A program made the position numbers and the translations under genes. Under the pieces are notes generated by a model. That model saw only the letters and a program-made list of their open reading frames with translations, made no database searches and was not told the DNA's origin. Positions 1 through 6,962 of a DNA stretch of 17,887 nucleotides are shown piece by piece; position 1 is the stretch's first letter; the number at the start of each line of letters is the position of its first letter. This DNA is from CAZNQW01 sp964575225. GTDB taxonomy: Bacteria; Chloroflexota; Anaerolineae; JAAYZQ01. The stretch covers positions 1-17,887 of the forward strand of contig CAZNQW010000060.1 in NCBI GenBank assembly GCA_964575225.1, given 5' to 3'.

Positions 1-8
1 TTTACTCG

Positions 9-50
9 TGAGTCAACGAATACCTTTCGGTAAGATTCTTAATGAGTCAA
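9..50 (+). repeat. Direct repeat TGAGTCAA upstream of the promoter
   Basis: TGAGTCAA occurs at 9-16 and again at 43-50, in the same orientation and 34 bp apart (a little over three helical turns). The second copy ends 9 bp before the -35 box. This would suit tandem sites for an activator or cooperative repressor. Eight-base repeats can arise by chance, so the regulatory reading is tentative. Apart from this, the promoter and its leader, bases 1-227 show no gene I can support. Confidence 0.3.
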
Positions 51-59
51 ATCGCCGTA

Positions 60-88
60 TTGACAACCCTGGTAAACCAGTGTATAAT
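60..88 (+). promoter_or_regulatory. Consensus sigma70-type promoter for the left operon
   Basis: A perfect -35 box TTGACA (60-65) and a perfect -10 box TATAAT (83-88) are separated by exactly 17 bases, the ideal spacing for a housekeeping sigma factor. Transcription would begin near 95, giving a leader of about 130 nt before the gamma-subunit start at 228. It faces the oxidoreductase operon and is the only convincing promoter seen in the window. The match is read directly from the sequence; activity is inferred. Confidence 0.8.
66..83. promoter_or_regulatory. Palindromic operator-like site inside the promoter spacer
   Basis: The spacer between the -35 and -10 boxes holds CTGGT-AA-ACCAG (69-80). 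The symmetry continues outward to 66-83 with one mismatch (C68 against T81). A repressor bound here would occlude RNA polymerase. TGGT/ACCA half-sites recall operators of FadR/PdhR-type GntR regulators, but those normally have three central bases rather than two, so family assignment is weak. No regulator gene lies in the window. Confidence 0.5.
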
Positions 89-227
89 TGCGAAAAGCCG
101 TTTCGTGGTTTTGCGACAAGCAAACTCGCGTTTCTTGAAAAGCTGGATGACTGAATAGATGGCACAAGGGGGTGTCTACAGCCCTGCACCAACGACCCAT
201 TTGATTCCAGGAATAGGCAGGTCAAAA

Positions 228-794
228 ATGTCGCGAGAGTACATTGAAGTTCGGTTTCACGGCAGAGGTGGCCAAGGTATCGTCACCGCCAGCTCGCTGT
301 TATCGCAAGCCTTCTTTCTTGAGGGCAAGTATCCCCAGTCTGTTCCGCTCTACGGTCCGCAGCGGAGAGGGGCGCCGGTGACCGTGTTCCTGCGAGTAAG
401 CGAGGAACAAATCCACCAGCGTTCGTGGGTGTATCACCCCCAATACATCGTCGTGCTCGACGATTCGCTGATCGAGATTGCCAATGTCACCCAAGGGGTG
501 CCTGCAGGGGGTCTCTTTCTGATCAACACCCCAAATACAAGTCGGGAGTCACTGGGGTTGGACTCCAGTTTCTCGGTTGCCGGGGTGGATGCCGATGAAA
601 TTGCGTACCGGCGCCATTTAGGCGGGCCGCCCTACCCCCGCATTAATACCCTCATGCTGGCAGCCTTTGCCAAGGTCACCGCACTGATTTCGCTCGATTC
701 GGTGATCGCCGCTGCCCTGGGCAAATTCCCCCAGAAGGATGATCGGATGACAGCGGGTATGCATGAAGCTTATGAAAGGGCAACGCTACTATGA
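228..794 (+). CDS. porC: 2-oxoacid:ferredoxin oxidoreductase, gamma subunit
   Basis: This 188-residue protein is the gamma (catalytic-domain III) subunit of a pyruvate/2-oxoacid:ferredoxin oxidoreductase, a cytoplasmic enzyme that converts a 2-oxoacid plus CoA to acyl-CoA and CO2 while reducing ferredoxin. The family hallmark GRGGQG lies at residues 12-17, followed by the usual YGPQRRGAPV segment (near 42-51) and the typical C-terminal FPQKDDRM helix region. I chose the ATG at 228 because the conserved fold begins there and an AGGCAGG stretch precedes it. The in-frame ATG at 159 would add 23 residues of unlike sequence without a ribosome site. The gene is first after the promoter and overlaps the next gene by 4 bp (ATGA). 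The alpha, beta and delta partners follow directly. The substrate (pyruvate, branched-chain or aryl 2-oxoacid) cannot be fixed from this subunit. Confidence 0.92.
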   Translation: MSREYIEVRFHGRGGQGIVTASSLLSQAFFLEGKYPQSVPLYGPQRRGAPVTVFLRVSEEQIHQRSWVYHPQYIVVLDDSLIEIANVTQGVPAGGLFLINTPNTSRESLGLDSSFSVAGVDADEIAYRRHLGGPPYPRINTLMLAAFAKVTALISLDSVIAAALGKFPQKDDRMTAGMHEAYERATLL

Positions 795-2128
795 CCGACA
801 AGCCCGAGTTTTCCCTTCACATGCCCCCGGCTCACATCTCCCAATCGCAAGAACCGATTGTGCTCGAGAGCCTGGAAGAATTTCCCTACAAATCGGTGGC
901 TATGGGATCCACCCACGCCAACCTGACCGGTCTTTGGCGTTACTGGCGGCCCTATTTCCAGACCAAGCGCGCTCCTTGCGACGCAGCCTGCCCGGTGGGC
1001 AATCACATCGTGGATTTCATTCAGACCCTACTGGACGGGCATTGGTCGGAAGCGGCCAATATCCTCCGGGCCGAAAACCCGCTACCCGGCATCACCGGCC
1101 GTGTCTGCCACCGCCCTTGCGAGCGCGCGTGTAACCGTCGCCAGTATGACGAGCAGATCGCCATACACGACATCGAGGCGACGCTGGCCGAAGCGGCCCA
1201 TGTTCTGCTAGATTTTCCACCTTGCCCCCATACCCACTCTGTCGCTGTGGTGGGTTCGGGACCGGCTGAACTGGCGTTTGCCCATTTTGTCGCGCAGATG
1301 GGCCACGCGGTGACTCTATTTGAGGCAGCCGATGGCCTGGGTGGGCGCCTGCGATTTGGAGGCCAGGCGAGGCATCTGCCCGATGGCCTGTTGGATGCCG
1401 AGATTGAGCGCATCGTCGCCGGTCGCATTGAGGTTCGCCGTCAAGCTGCAACCCTGGCCGATCTCGCGACCGACTATGACCTCATTTTTGGTGAACTGGA
1501 CGATCCGGAGACCCTTGTGTTGCACGCATCTCGCCGCAGCGGTGCGGACGCCGGGGTGCTAGGGCTGCTCGGTGGGGATAACGATTCATCAACGGTGTCG
1601 GCTCCCAACTCGGCCCGGGTGTCTGAGGCTATTGGGTATGGCAAGTGGGCGGCGCTGTTGCTCGATGCAAGTTGGCGCGGATTGGACGCCGAAGCCGTGT
1701 TGGCCCAAATCCAAGTGGGGGGTAACCCCCGAATTGTCTCGGCGATCAAGTACCTATCACTACTGACCGGACACAAAATCGAGCGCACTGAAGAGATTGT
1801 TACTTACGAGCATCTCAAGACCGACCTGATGGCAGAACCGCGCGCCATAGAACCGGATAACGTGGTGCAAGCAACACAGTTTATCGCCACCAAGTTCGTG
1901 CGCCAGGAGGATATCCAACGCATTCTCAATGAGGCAGCGCGCTGCTTCTCCTGCGGTCGCTGCAACGGATGTGACAACTGTTGGATCTTTTGTCCCGATG
2001 GCGTCATCTCGCGGAGTGAAGGCCGCTATGCGATCGACTACGACTATTGCAAGGGATGCTCCGTGTGCAGATCGGTTTGTCCCCGCGGTGTGATCTCTGT
2101 CATCGAGGAGGAAAAATGGACCGAATAA
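791..2128 (+). CDS. GltD-like N-terminal module fused to delta-type 2[4Fe-4S] ferredoxin subunit
   Basis: This 445-residue protein joins three parts. Residues 60-115 carry a cysteine set (C63, C67, C106, C110, C114) like the iron-sulfur domain of glutamate synthase small subunits. Residues 150-190 form a Rossmann start (VAVVGSGPAE, then LFEA and GGRLRFG). Residues 384-432 are a two-cluster ferredoxin (C385, C388, C391, C394, C397, C401; C420, C423, C426, C430) like the delta subunit that passes electrons out of the oxidoreductase. The flavin part is odd: the third glycine of GxGxxG is Glu160, the usual ATG motif is replaced by FGELDD (233-238), and the whole NADPH-binding subdomain is missing. 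The chain jumps to a GGD...SEAIG-like end (261-282). The ferredoxin role is secure; flavin and NAD(P) reactivity is doubtful. It overlaps the gamma gene by 4 bp and the alpha gene by 13 bp, implying coupled translation. Confidence 0.85.
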   Translation: MTDKPEFSLHMPPAHISQSQEPIVLESLEEFPYKSVAMGSTHANLTGLWRYWRPYFQTKRAPCDAACPVGNHIVDFIQTLLDGHWSEAANILRAENPLPGITGRVCHRPCERACNRRQYDEQIAIHDIEATLAEAAHVLLDFPPCPHTHSVAVVGSGPAELAFAHFVAQMGHAVTLFEAADGLGGRLRFGGQARHLPDGLLDAEIERIVAGRIEVRRQAATLADLATDYDLIFGELDDPETLVLHASRRSGADAGVLGLLGGDNDSSTVSAPNSARVSEAIGYGKWAALLLDASWRGLDAEAVLAQIQVGGNPRIVSAIKYLSLLTGHKIERTEEIVTYEHLKTDLMAEPRAIEPDNVVQATQFIATKFVRQEDIQRILNEAARCFSCGRCNGCDNCWIFCPDGVISRSEGRYAIDYDYCKGCSVCRSVCPRGVISVIEEEKWTE

Positions 2129-3273
2129 TCATGAACGGCAACACGGCGGCCGCCTGGGGGGCGATGCTGAGTCGCGTCCAGGTCACCGCCGCGTATCCAA
2201 TCTCGCCCCAGACCGGCATCGTTGAGGAACTGGCCCGCCTGGTGGCGACGGGAAAGTTGGCCGCGCGGTTCATCATGTCCGAGTCGGAGCATTCGGTCAT
2301 GGCCTCGCTCATTGCTGCCTCAGAGGCAGGCGCTCGTACATTTACAGCCACCAGCAGCCAGGGCCTGGCGCTGATGCACGAGTTGTTACATTGGGCGGCG
2401 GGTGCCCGATTGCCCATCGTCATGGTCAACGTCAACCGCGCCATGTCGGCCCCGTGGACCATGTATTGCGATCAGTCGGACATCATCGCCCAGCGCGACA
2501 CGGGCTGGCTGCACGTCTATTGCGAAAGCAATCAGGAGGCACTGGACGCCATCATTCAAGGCTTCAAGGTCGCAGAAAAAGTGTTGCTACCCGTTCTGGT
2601 CAACATGGATGGCTTTTACAACTCGTACACCACCGAACCCATTGACATCTATGACCTGGCTGATGTCGACCGCTACCTGCCGCCCTTTGAACCGCAGATC
2701 AAGCTCGATCCGCAGGAGCCGCATACATTGCATGGCGGCACCGGTCCGCACCTGTTCATGGAGATGCGTTACCAGGCTGCCCAGGCCATGGATCACGCGT
2801 TGAGCGTTGCCCGAGAGGCCGACGACGAGTTCCGGTCCAGGTTCGGCCATGGCTATGGGCTGACCGAGGCCTATCGCTGCGAGGACGCCGAGTTGATTCT
2901 GGTCAGTACCGGCTCGCTGGTTGGCACGTTGCGAGGGGTGATCGATGACTATCGTGAGCGGGGAGAGAAGGTCGGGCTGCTCAAGATTCGCTACCTGCGT
3001 CCTTTCCCTGCGCAAGAGGTCTGCGAGGCGCTGGCTCCGGCCAAACGCGTCGCCGTCATCGACCGCGCCATCTCCATCGGCATGGGCGGCGTCTTCTGGC
3101 AGGAGGTGCGCAGCGCCCTCTATGGCACTGTGCACAGCCAAAAGCCAGTGTTGGGCTTTATTGCCGGGATCGGCGGTCGGGACGTGACCCCTGAGAGTGT
3201 CGACGAGATCATCCGCGTGGCGCGCACGAACCCGCCCCAGGATGTGCCCATCTGGGTAGATTTGAAGGTGTAA
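2116..3273 (+). CDS. porA: 2-oxoacid:ferredoxin oxidoreductase, alpha subunit
   Basis: This is the 385-residue alpha subunit (pyrimidine-binding and transketolase-C-like domains) of the 2-oxoacid:ferredoxin oxidoreductase. Recognisable blocks are AAYPISPQTGIVEE (25-38), ESEHSVMAS (56-64), TATSSQGLALMHE (78-90) and the DQSD...RDTGW segment (119-131), all typical of PorA/VorA proteins. The length is normal for the family. The ATG at 2116 is chosen because an AGGAGG sits just upstream (about 2107-2112) and conserved sequence starts there; an in-frame upstream ATG at 2047 lies deep in the previous gene. The stop overlaps the beta start by one base (TAATG). Pyruvate is the likeliest substrate by resemblance, but branched-chain or aromatic 2-oxoacids fit the peptide-degrading neighbourhood equally well. 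Confidence 0.9.
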   Translation: MDRIIMNGNTAAAWGAMLSRVQVTAAYPISPQTGIVEELARLVATGKLAARFIMSESEHSVMASLIAASEAGARTFTATSSQGLALMHELLHWAAGARLPIVMVNVNRAMSAPWTMYCDQSDIIAQRDTGWLHVYCESNQEALDAIIQGFKVAEKVLLPVLVNMDGFYNSYTTEPIDIYDLADVDRYLPPFEPQIKLDPQEPHTLHGGTGPHLFMEMRYQAAQAMDHALSVAREADDEFRSRFGHGYGLTEAYRCEDAELILVSTGSLVGTLRGVIDDYRERGEKVGLLKIRYLRPFPAQEVCEALAPAKRVAVIDRAISIGMGGVFWQEVRSALYGTVHSQKPVLGFIAGIGGRDVTPESVDEIIRVARTNPPQDVPIWVDLKV

Positions 3274-4223
3274 TGATGACAGAGCTTGTGCAAGAAACCA
3301 TCACCATTCCTGAGCAGGAATTGCTCTCTCCGGGAATGTACTCCTGTCCGGGCTGTATGGCCGCCTTGGCCATGCGACACGTGCTAAAGGGTATGGGCCC
3401 CAATACGATTATCGCGCTCACCACTGGCTGTTGGGCCGTGATTGACGGACCCTTTCCCTATACGGCAGTCAAGGTGCCGCTGTTGCATGGCGCGTTTGGC
3501 ACTGCGGCTTCCATGGCCCGTGGCCTGCGCGCGGCCCTCGATATCCAGGGCAAAGAGGATGTCCAGGTGCTGGCCTGGGGGGGCGATGGGGCCACCTTTG
3601 ACATCGGCATGACCTCGCTTTCGGCTGCCGCGGCCTATAACGAAAACGTGCTCTATGTCTGCTACGACAATGAAGCCTACATGAACACCGGCAACCAAAT
3701 GTCCACGGCCACCCTGCCAGGCACCATCACCATGACCACCACCGAACCGGGGTTGGCCGGCAAGCGCAAGAAGGACATTGTCGAGATCATGGCGGCGCAC
3801 CGTATTCCTTATGCCGCCTCCGCTTCTATGGGGTATCCGTTAGACCTGCAGAAGAAAGTGCAGCAAGCCCGCTCGCTGAAGGGGTTCAAGTTCATCCACG
3901 TTCACACACCCTGTCCCACTGGCTGGCGGTTGCCACCCGAAGAGGTCGTCGACGTTGCCCGCCTGGCGGTCAGGGCGCGCATTCATCCGTTGTACCATGT
4001 GCTGGATGGACACACCTACATCATCGATGCTAACCCTGAGCCTGCCCCAGTGTCGGAATACCTGACTACCCAGCGGCAGCGCATGTCGACCCTGACTGCA
4101 GAGGAGATGGATTGGATCCAGCGTGATGTGGACCGGCGATGGGAAATGTTGATGGAGCGCAGCAAACAAAACCTGGCCCAAGGGCCGGCCTCAGCAACTG
4201 GAAAACAGCAGCATAATCAATAG
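3273..4223 (+). CDS. porB: 2-oxoacid:ferredoxin oxidoreductase, beta subunit (TPP and Fe-S)
   Basis: This 316-residue beta subunit binds thiamine diphosphate and one [4Fe-4S] cluster and is the catalytic core of the complex. The CPGC pair (C25, C28), C53 in TTGCW and C214 in HTPCPTGW are the expected cluster ligands. GGDG (103-106) and YDN (131-133) form the diphosphate and metal-binding motif. EAYMNTGNQ (134-142) matches the pyruvate-type rather than the 2-oxoglutarate-type sequence. The gene starts inside the alpha stop codon (TAATGATG); ATG at 3273 or 3276 are both possible. The last 40 or so residues are polar and poorly conserved. The TAG stop is in frame with the M24 peptidase remnant that follows. 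Confidence 0.92.
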   Translation: MMTELVQETITIPEQELLSPGMYSCPGCMAALAMRHVLKGMGPNTIIALTTGCWAVIDGPFPYTAVKVPLLHGAFGTAASMARGLRAALDIQGKEDVQVLAWGGDGATFDIGMTSLSAAAAYNENVLYVCYDNEAYMNTGNQMSTATLPGTITMTTTEPGLAGKRKKDIVEIMAAHRIPYAASASMGYPLDLQKKVQQARSLKGFKFIHVHTPCPTGWRLPPEEVVDVARLAVRARIHPLYHVLDGHTYIIDANPEPAPVSEYLTTQRQRMSTLTAEEMDWIQRDVDRRWEMLMERSKQNLAQGPASATGKQQHNQ

Positions 4224-4268
4224 TCAACGTGGGCTTGCGATTCCTCATGCGCTGGCGCGTGTGGCCAA

Positions 4269-4496
4269 ATGGACAGATACTGCTATAAAGACGGCATCGG
4301 CATCGAGGTGCACGAAGAACCGTACATGGTTCAGGGTAATTTACTGCCTTTGGAGCCGGGCATGACCTTTTCCGACGAACCGGGGATCTATTTGCCCGGT
4401 CGGTTTGGTTGCAGGCTGGAAAACATTGTCGCCGTTACCGAGATGGGCGGCGTCAAGCTGACCGAATACACCCACGAGCCGATCATCGTGGCCTGA
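4269..4496 (+). pseudogene. C-terminal remnant of an M24 (Xaa-Pro) peptidase
   Basis: The 75 codons read as the last quarter of a PepP/PepQ-type M24 peptidase: DGIGIEVHEEP, then LEPGMTFSDEPGIYLPGRFG, then RLENIVAVTE. The N-terminal domain, both metal-binding Asp residues and the first half of the pita-bread fold are absent. The metal-ligand His of the usual GHGIG is Asp here (KDGIG). No ribosome-binding site precedes the ATG, and the 45 bases between it and the beta-subunit stop give no M24 sequence in any frame that I can recognise. It is more like ordinary prolidases than like the three intact M24 genes in this window, so it is not a copy of them. I read it as a decayed gene, probably deleted at its 5' side and now carried in the operon transcript. 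Confidence 0.8.
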
Positions 4497-4591
4497 TGCA
4501 ATGCCCCGACAGGGAAAAGCCTTGACGCCCAAGAGCGCCGAGTGCAGCTGAGGGAAAACCGAGTTCCATTATAGAATCACAGGAGATGATC

Positions 4592-4921
4592 ATGTTCAAA
4601 CTAACGGTCTTGTACAACCTGCCACCCGAGATGGATCCCGACGAATTTTTCCGCTGGCGGACGACGACACATCAGGAAGAGAACGCCGGTATGCCTGGGG
4701 TCGTCAAGACCGATTTTTATGTGGCTGTCGACGAACCGGATGGCACCCCGCCTCGTTTCCGCTACATTACCGAGGCCTGGTGGGAGACCCGCGAAGCGCT
4801 GGAAGCGTCGTTCTATGCCCCCGACGTCCAGGCCCAGCTTGCCAAGGATGGGGAGACCTATACCGATCGGATTTTCATCGTGTCGGAAGAGATCATCTCT
4901 ACCGACAAGCGCACGGCGTAA
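4592..4921 (+). CDS. EthD-like dimeric alpha/beta-barrel protein
   Basis: This 109-residue protein begins FKLTVLYNLP and contains MDPDEFFRW and MPGVVKTDFYV, the pattern of EthD-family dimeric ferredoxin-like barrels. Members act as small oxygenase accessories, isomerase-like enzymes or proteins of unknown role; none has a universal catalytic motif. AGGAG (4581-4585) lies 6 nt before the ATG at 4592; an ATG at 4586 abuts the ribosome site and is unlikely. It follows the peptidase remnant and lies 20 nt before the first permease gene, so it is probably cotranscribed. Family placement is fairly sure; a substrate cannot be named. Confidence 0.72.
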   Translation: MFKLTVLYNLPPEMDPDEFFRWRTTTHQEENAGMPGVVKTDFYVAVDEPDGTPPRFRYITEAWWETREALEASFYAPDVQAQLAKDGETYTDRIFIVSEEIISTDKRTA

Positions 4922-4941
4922 AAGCCCAGAGGAGCAAGCCT

Positions 4942-5973
4942 ATGAACATGCAGCAATTCATCCTGCGACGCCTGTTCCTCATGGTGCCGCTGATGATCGG
5001 TATCACTCTGATCGCCTTTCTCATCTCCCACAGCGTCCCCGGCGATCCGGTGGCCGCTCACCTGAGCCAGAAGGCCATGGAGGACCCGGTCATCGTGGCC
5101 CAGTTCCGCGCTCAGTGGGGTCTGGACAAGCCCCTGTGGGAGCAATACATCATTTATTTGACAAAGCTGGTTCAAGGCGACATGGGCACTTCGATCCGCA
5201 CCCACCGGCCTGTGCTTGACGACCTGCGCCAGTTCCTGCCTGCCAGCGCCGAGCTGGCCGTGGGGGCCACTCTGTTCGGGCTTTTGGTGGGTATCCCCTT
5301 TGGAATTATTTCGGCCATCAAGCAAGACAAGCTCATCGACCATGTGGTGCGTGTCATCTCCCTGGTGGGCGTGTCGGCTCCGGTCTTTTGGCTGGCGCTG
5401 ATCAGTCTCTACATTTTTTACTTCCGCTTGGGCTGGCTGCCTGGGCCGGGACGCCTGGACCCCGGCATGGACCTGGACGTCAAGGCGACCATCACAGGCA
5501 TTTATGTCATCGACAGCCTGCTGCGCGGTGATTTTCCCACGCTTACCGTCGCGCTCAAGCACCTGGTCTTGCCCGTCCTGGTTCTGGGCAGCTCGACGCT
5601 GGGCATCGTCACCCGCATGACCCGCTCCAGCGTGCTCGAAGTGCTGACCCAGGACTATGTGCGAACAGCCCGCAGCAAGGGCCTGACCGAACGTGCCGTG
5701 TTGACCAGGCACGTGCTCAGGAACTCGTTGATTCCGACGATCACCGTCATTGGCCTGTCGTTCGGTGGCATTCTGGCCGGAACGGTGCTGACCGAGACCA
5801 TTTTCACCTGGCCAGGCATCGGTCGCTACGCCTATCAATCTTGCATCACGCTGGACTTTCCGGCGATCATGGGGGTGAGCATCCTGATCGCTTTCATGTT
5901 TAGCGTGATCAACCTCCTGGTCGACATTTCCTATGCCTTCTTGGACCCGCGCCTTCGAGTGAAGGGTTGCTGA
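4942..5973 (+). CDS. DppB/OppB-type ABC transporter permease
   Basis: This 343-residue integral membrane protein is the first of a permease pair for a peptide/nickel-family ABC importer. The N-terminal helix (about 11-30) is followed by SVPGDPV, the extracellular-loop signature of this family. Further hydrophobic segments lie near 103-125, 136-161, 207-225, 265-285 and 308-330. The cytoplasmic EAA loop that contacts the ATPase is at 238-264 (DYVRTARSKGL...). The C-terminus FLDPRLR is standard. AGAGGAGC (4928-4935) supports the ATG at 4942. The DppC-type partner starts 1 nt after the stop. No solute-binding protein or ATPase gene accompanies it here. The cargo is likely short peptides given the peptidases downstream, but this transporter family also carries other solutes. 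Confidence 0.92.
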   Translation: MNMQQFILRRLFLMVPLMIGITLIAFLISHSVPGDPVAAHLSQKAMEDPVIVAQFRAQWGLDKPLWEQYIIYLTKLVQGDMGTSIRTHRPVLDDLRQFLPASAELAVGATLFGLLVGIPFGIISAIKQDKLIDHVVRVISLVGVSAPVFWLALISLYIFYFRLGWLPGPGRLDPGMDLDVKATITGIYVIDSLLRGDFPTLTVALKHLVLPVLVLGSSTLGIVTRMTRSSVLEVLTQDYVRTARSKGLTERAVLTRHVLRNSLIPTITVIGLSFGGILAGTVLTETIFTWPGIGRYAYQSCITLDFPAIMGVSILIAFMFSVINLLVDISYAFLDPRLRVKGC

Positions 5974-5974
5974 T

Positions 5975-6895
5975 ATGCTACAGAGACGAGCAAAAGTTGT
6001 GAGCCCTTGCACAGACGTGAAGGCCTGGGAACCTTCTGGTGGTGGCGGCGCCACCGAAGAGATCCTCAAGGCGCTGCGTTACTTCCGGCGCAGCCCCCTG
6101 GCCATCACCGGTGCGACTATCGTTACAGCCTGGATACTGGTTAGCATTTTTGCCGGGCGGATTGCGCCCTACGGCCCGCTGCAACAGGATATTGCCAACC
6201 GCCTGCAAGGGCCCTCGGCAACACACCTGATGGGCACGGATCAGTTGGGCCGGGATGTCCTCAGTCGAATCATCCACGGCGGGCGCATTTCGCTGCCCAT
6301 CGGCTTTTTTGTGGTGGCGTTGTCCATGATCACCGGCACGGTGCTGGGTTCGATCGCCGGCTATTTCGGCGGCGCCGTGGATACAGCCCTCATGCGCATT
6401 ACCGACATGGTGATGGGCTTTCCGGCCATCATTTTAGCCATGGCCATCGCTGCTGCCTTGGGCGCAGGCCTCGATAAAAGCACCCTGGCCATTGTAATCG
6501 TCTGGTGGCCTTCTTATGCGCGTATCGTGCGCAGCCTGGTGCTTACCGTCCGTGAAAACGAGTATGTCACGGCATCGCGCGCGGTGGGTTGTCGCCAGGG
6601 TCGCATCCTGCTGCGCACAGTGCTGCCCAACTGCATGGCTCCGGCTATCGTCATGGCGACCATGGACATCGGCAATGCCATCCTGACCTTCTCCGGGCTG
6701 AGCTTCTTGGGGCTGGGCGCAGTTCCGCCGACGCCCGAATGGGGCTCGATGGTGGCCTCGGGCATCCTGGTCTTTGATCAATGGTGGGTCTCGGCCTTTC
6801 CGGGGTTAGCCATCATGAGCGTGGTCATGGGTTTTAATTTTCTGGGAGATGGGCTGCGGGATGCCCTCGACCCACGCCTGAGAAGAAGCATCTAG
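5975..6895 (+). CDS. DppC/OppC-type ABC transporter permease
   Basis: This 306-residue second permease of the importer has the DppC signature HLMGTDQLGRDVLSRII (84-100) and GGRISL, then membrane segments near 42-60, 108-130, 148-163, 170-185, 222-245 and 272-290. Its EAA loop is at about 197-220 (YVTASRAVGCRQGR). The C-terminus GLRDALDPRLR is typical. The N-terminus has a 30-residue polar, glycine-rich extension before the first helix, common in DppC proteins. It is 1 nt from the DppB-type gene, so both are made together. It differs clearly from the other DppC-type gene at 16722-17630 and is not a recent duplicate of it. Confidence 0.92.
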   Translation: MLQRRAKVVSPCTDVKAWEPSGGGGATEEILKALRYFRRSPLAITGATIVTAWILVSIFAGRIAPYGPLQQDIANRLQGPSATHLMGTDQLGRDVLSRIIHGGRISLPIGFFVVALSMITGTVLGSIAGYFGGAVDTALMRITDMVMGFPAIILAMAIAAALGAGLDKSTLAIVIVWWPSYARIVRSLVLTVRENEYVTASRAVGCRQGRILLRTVLPNCMAPAIVMATMDIGNAILTFSGLSFLGLGAVPPTPEWGSMVASGILVFDQWWVSAFPGLAIMSVVMGFNFLGDGLRDALDPRLRRSI

Positions 6896-6910
6896 CGCCC
6901 TGGGAATGTG

Positions 6911-6937
6911 CGACCGGACCGGAACCGGGTCCGATCG
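6911..6937 (+). other. Intercistronic hairpin before the S33 peptidase gene
   Basis: CGACCGGACC (6911-6920) can pair with GGTCCGATCG (6928-6937) in 9 of 10 positions around a 7-base loop. No T-run follows, so it is not an intrinsic terminator. It ends 4 nt before the likely ribosome site AGAGGAAAGG (6941-6950). It may modulate stability or translation of the downstream part of the mRNA; that role is inferred. Confidence 0.5.
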
Positions 6938-6962
6938 CAAAGAGGAAAGGGATGATATCGAC

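Noticed and set aside
159..227. Longer N-terminus for the gamma subunit starting at the ATG at 159
   Set aside because: The added 23 residues do not fit the family, and no ribosome site precedes that ATG.
96..227. Riboswitch or attenuator in the operon leader
   Set aside because: Only short local pairings are visible (for example around 169-185), with no known aptamer pattern and no terminator-like stem with a T-run.
4522..4577. Possible promoter before the EthD-like gene (TTGACG and TAGAAT)
   Set aside because: The two boxes are about 44 bp apart, far from the 16-18 bp needed, and no better pair lies between.
4858..6069. 403-codon open frame on the minus strand opposite the DppB-type permease
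   Set aside because: The sequence is polar, His/Gln/Asp-rich and unlike any family, as expected from the antisense of a membrane protein gene.
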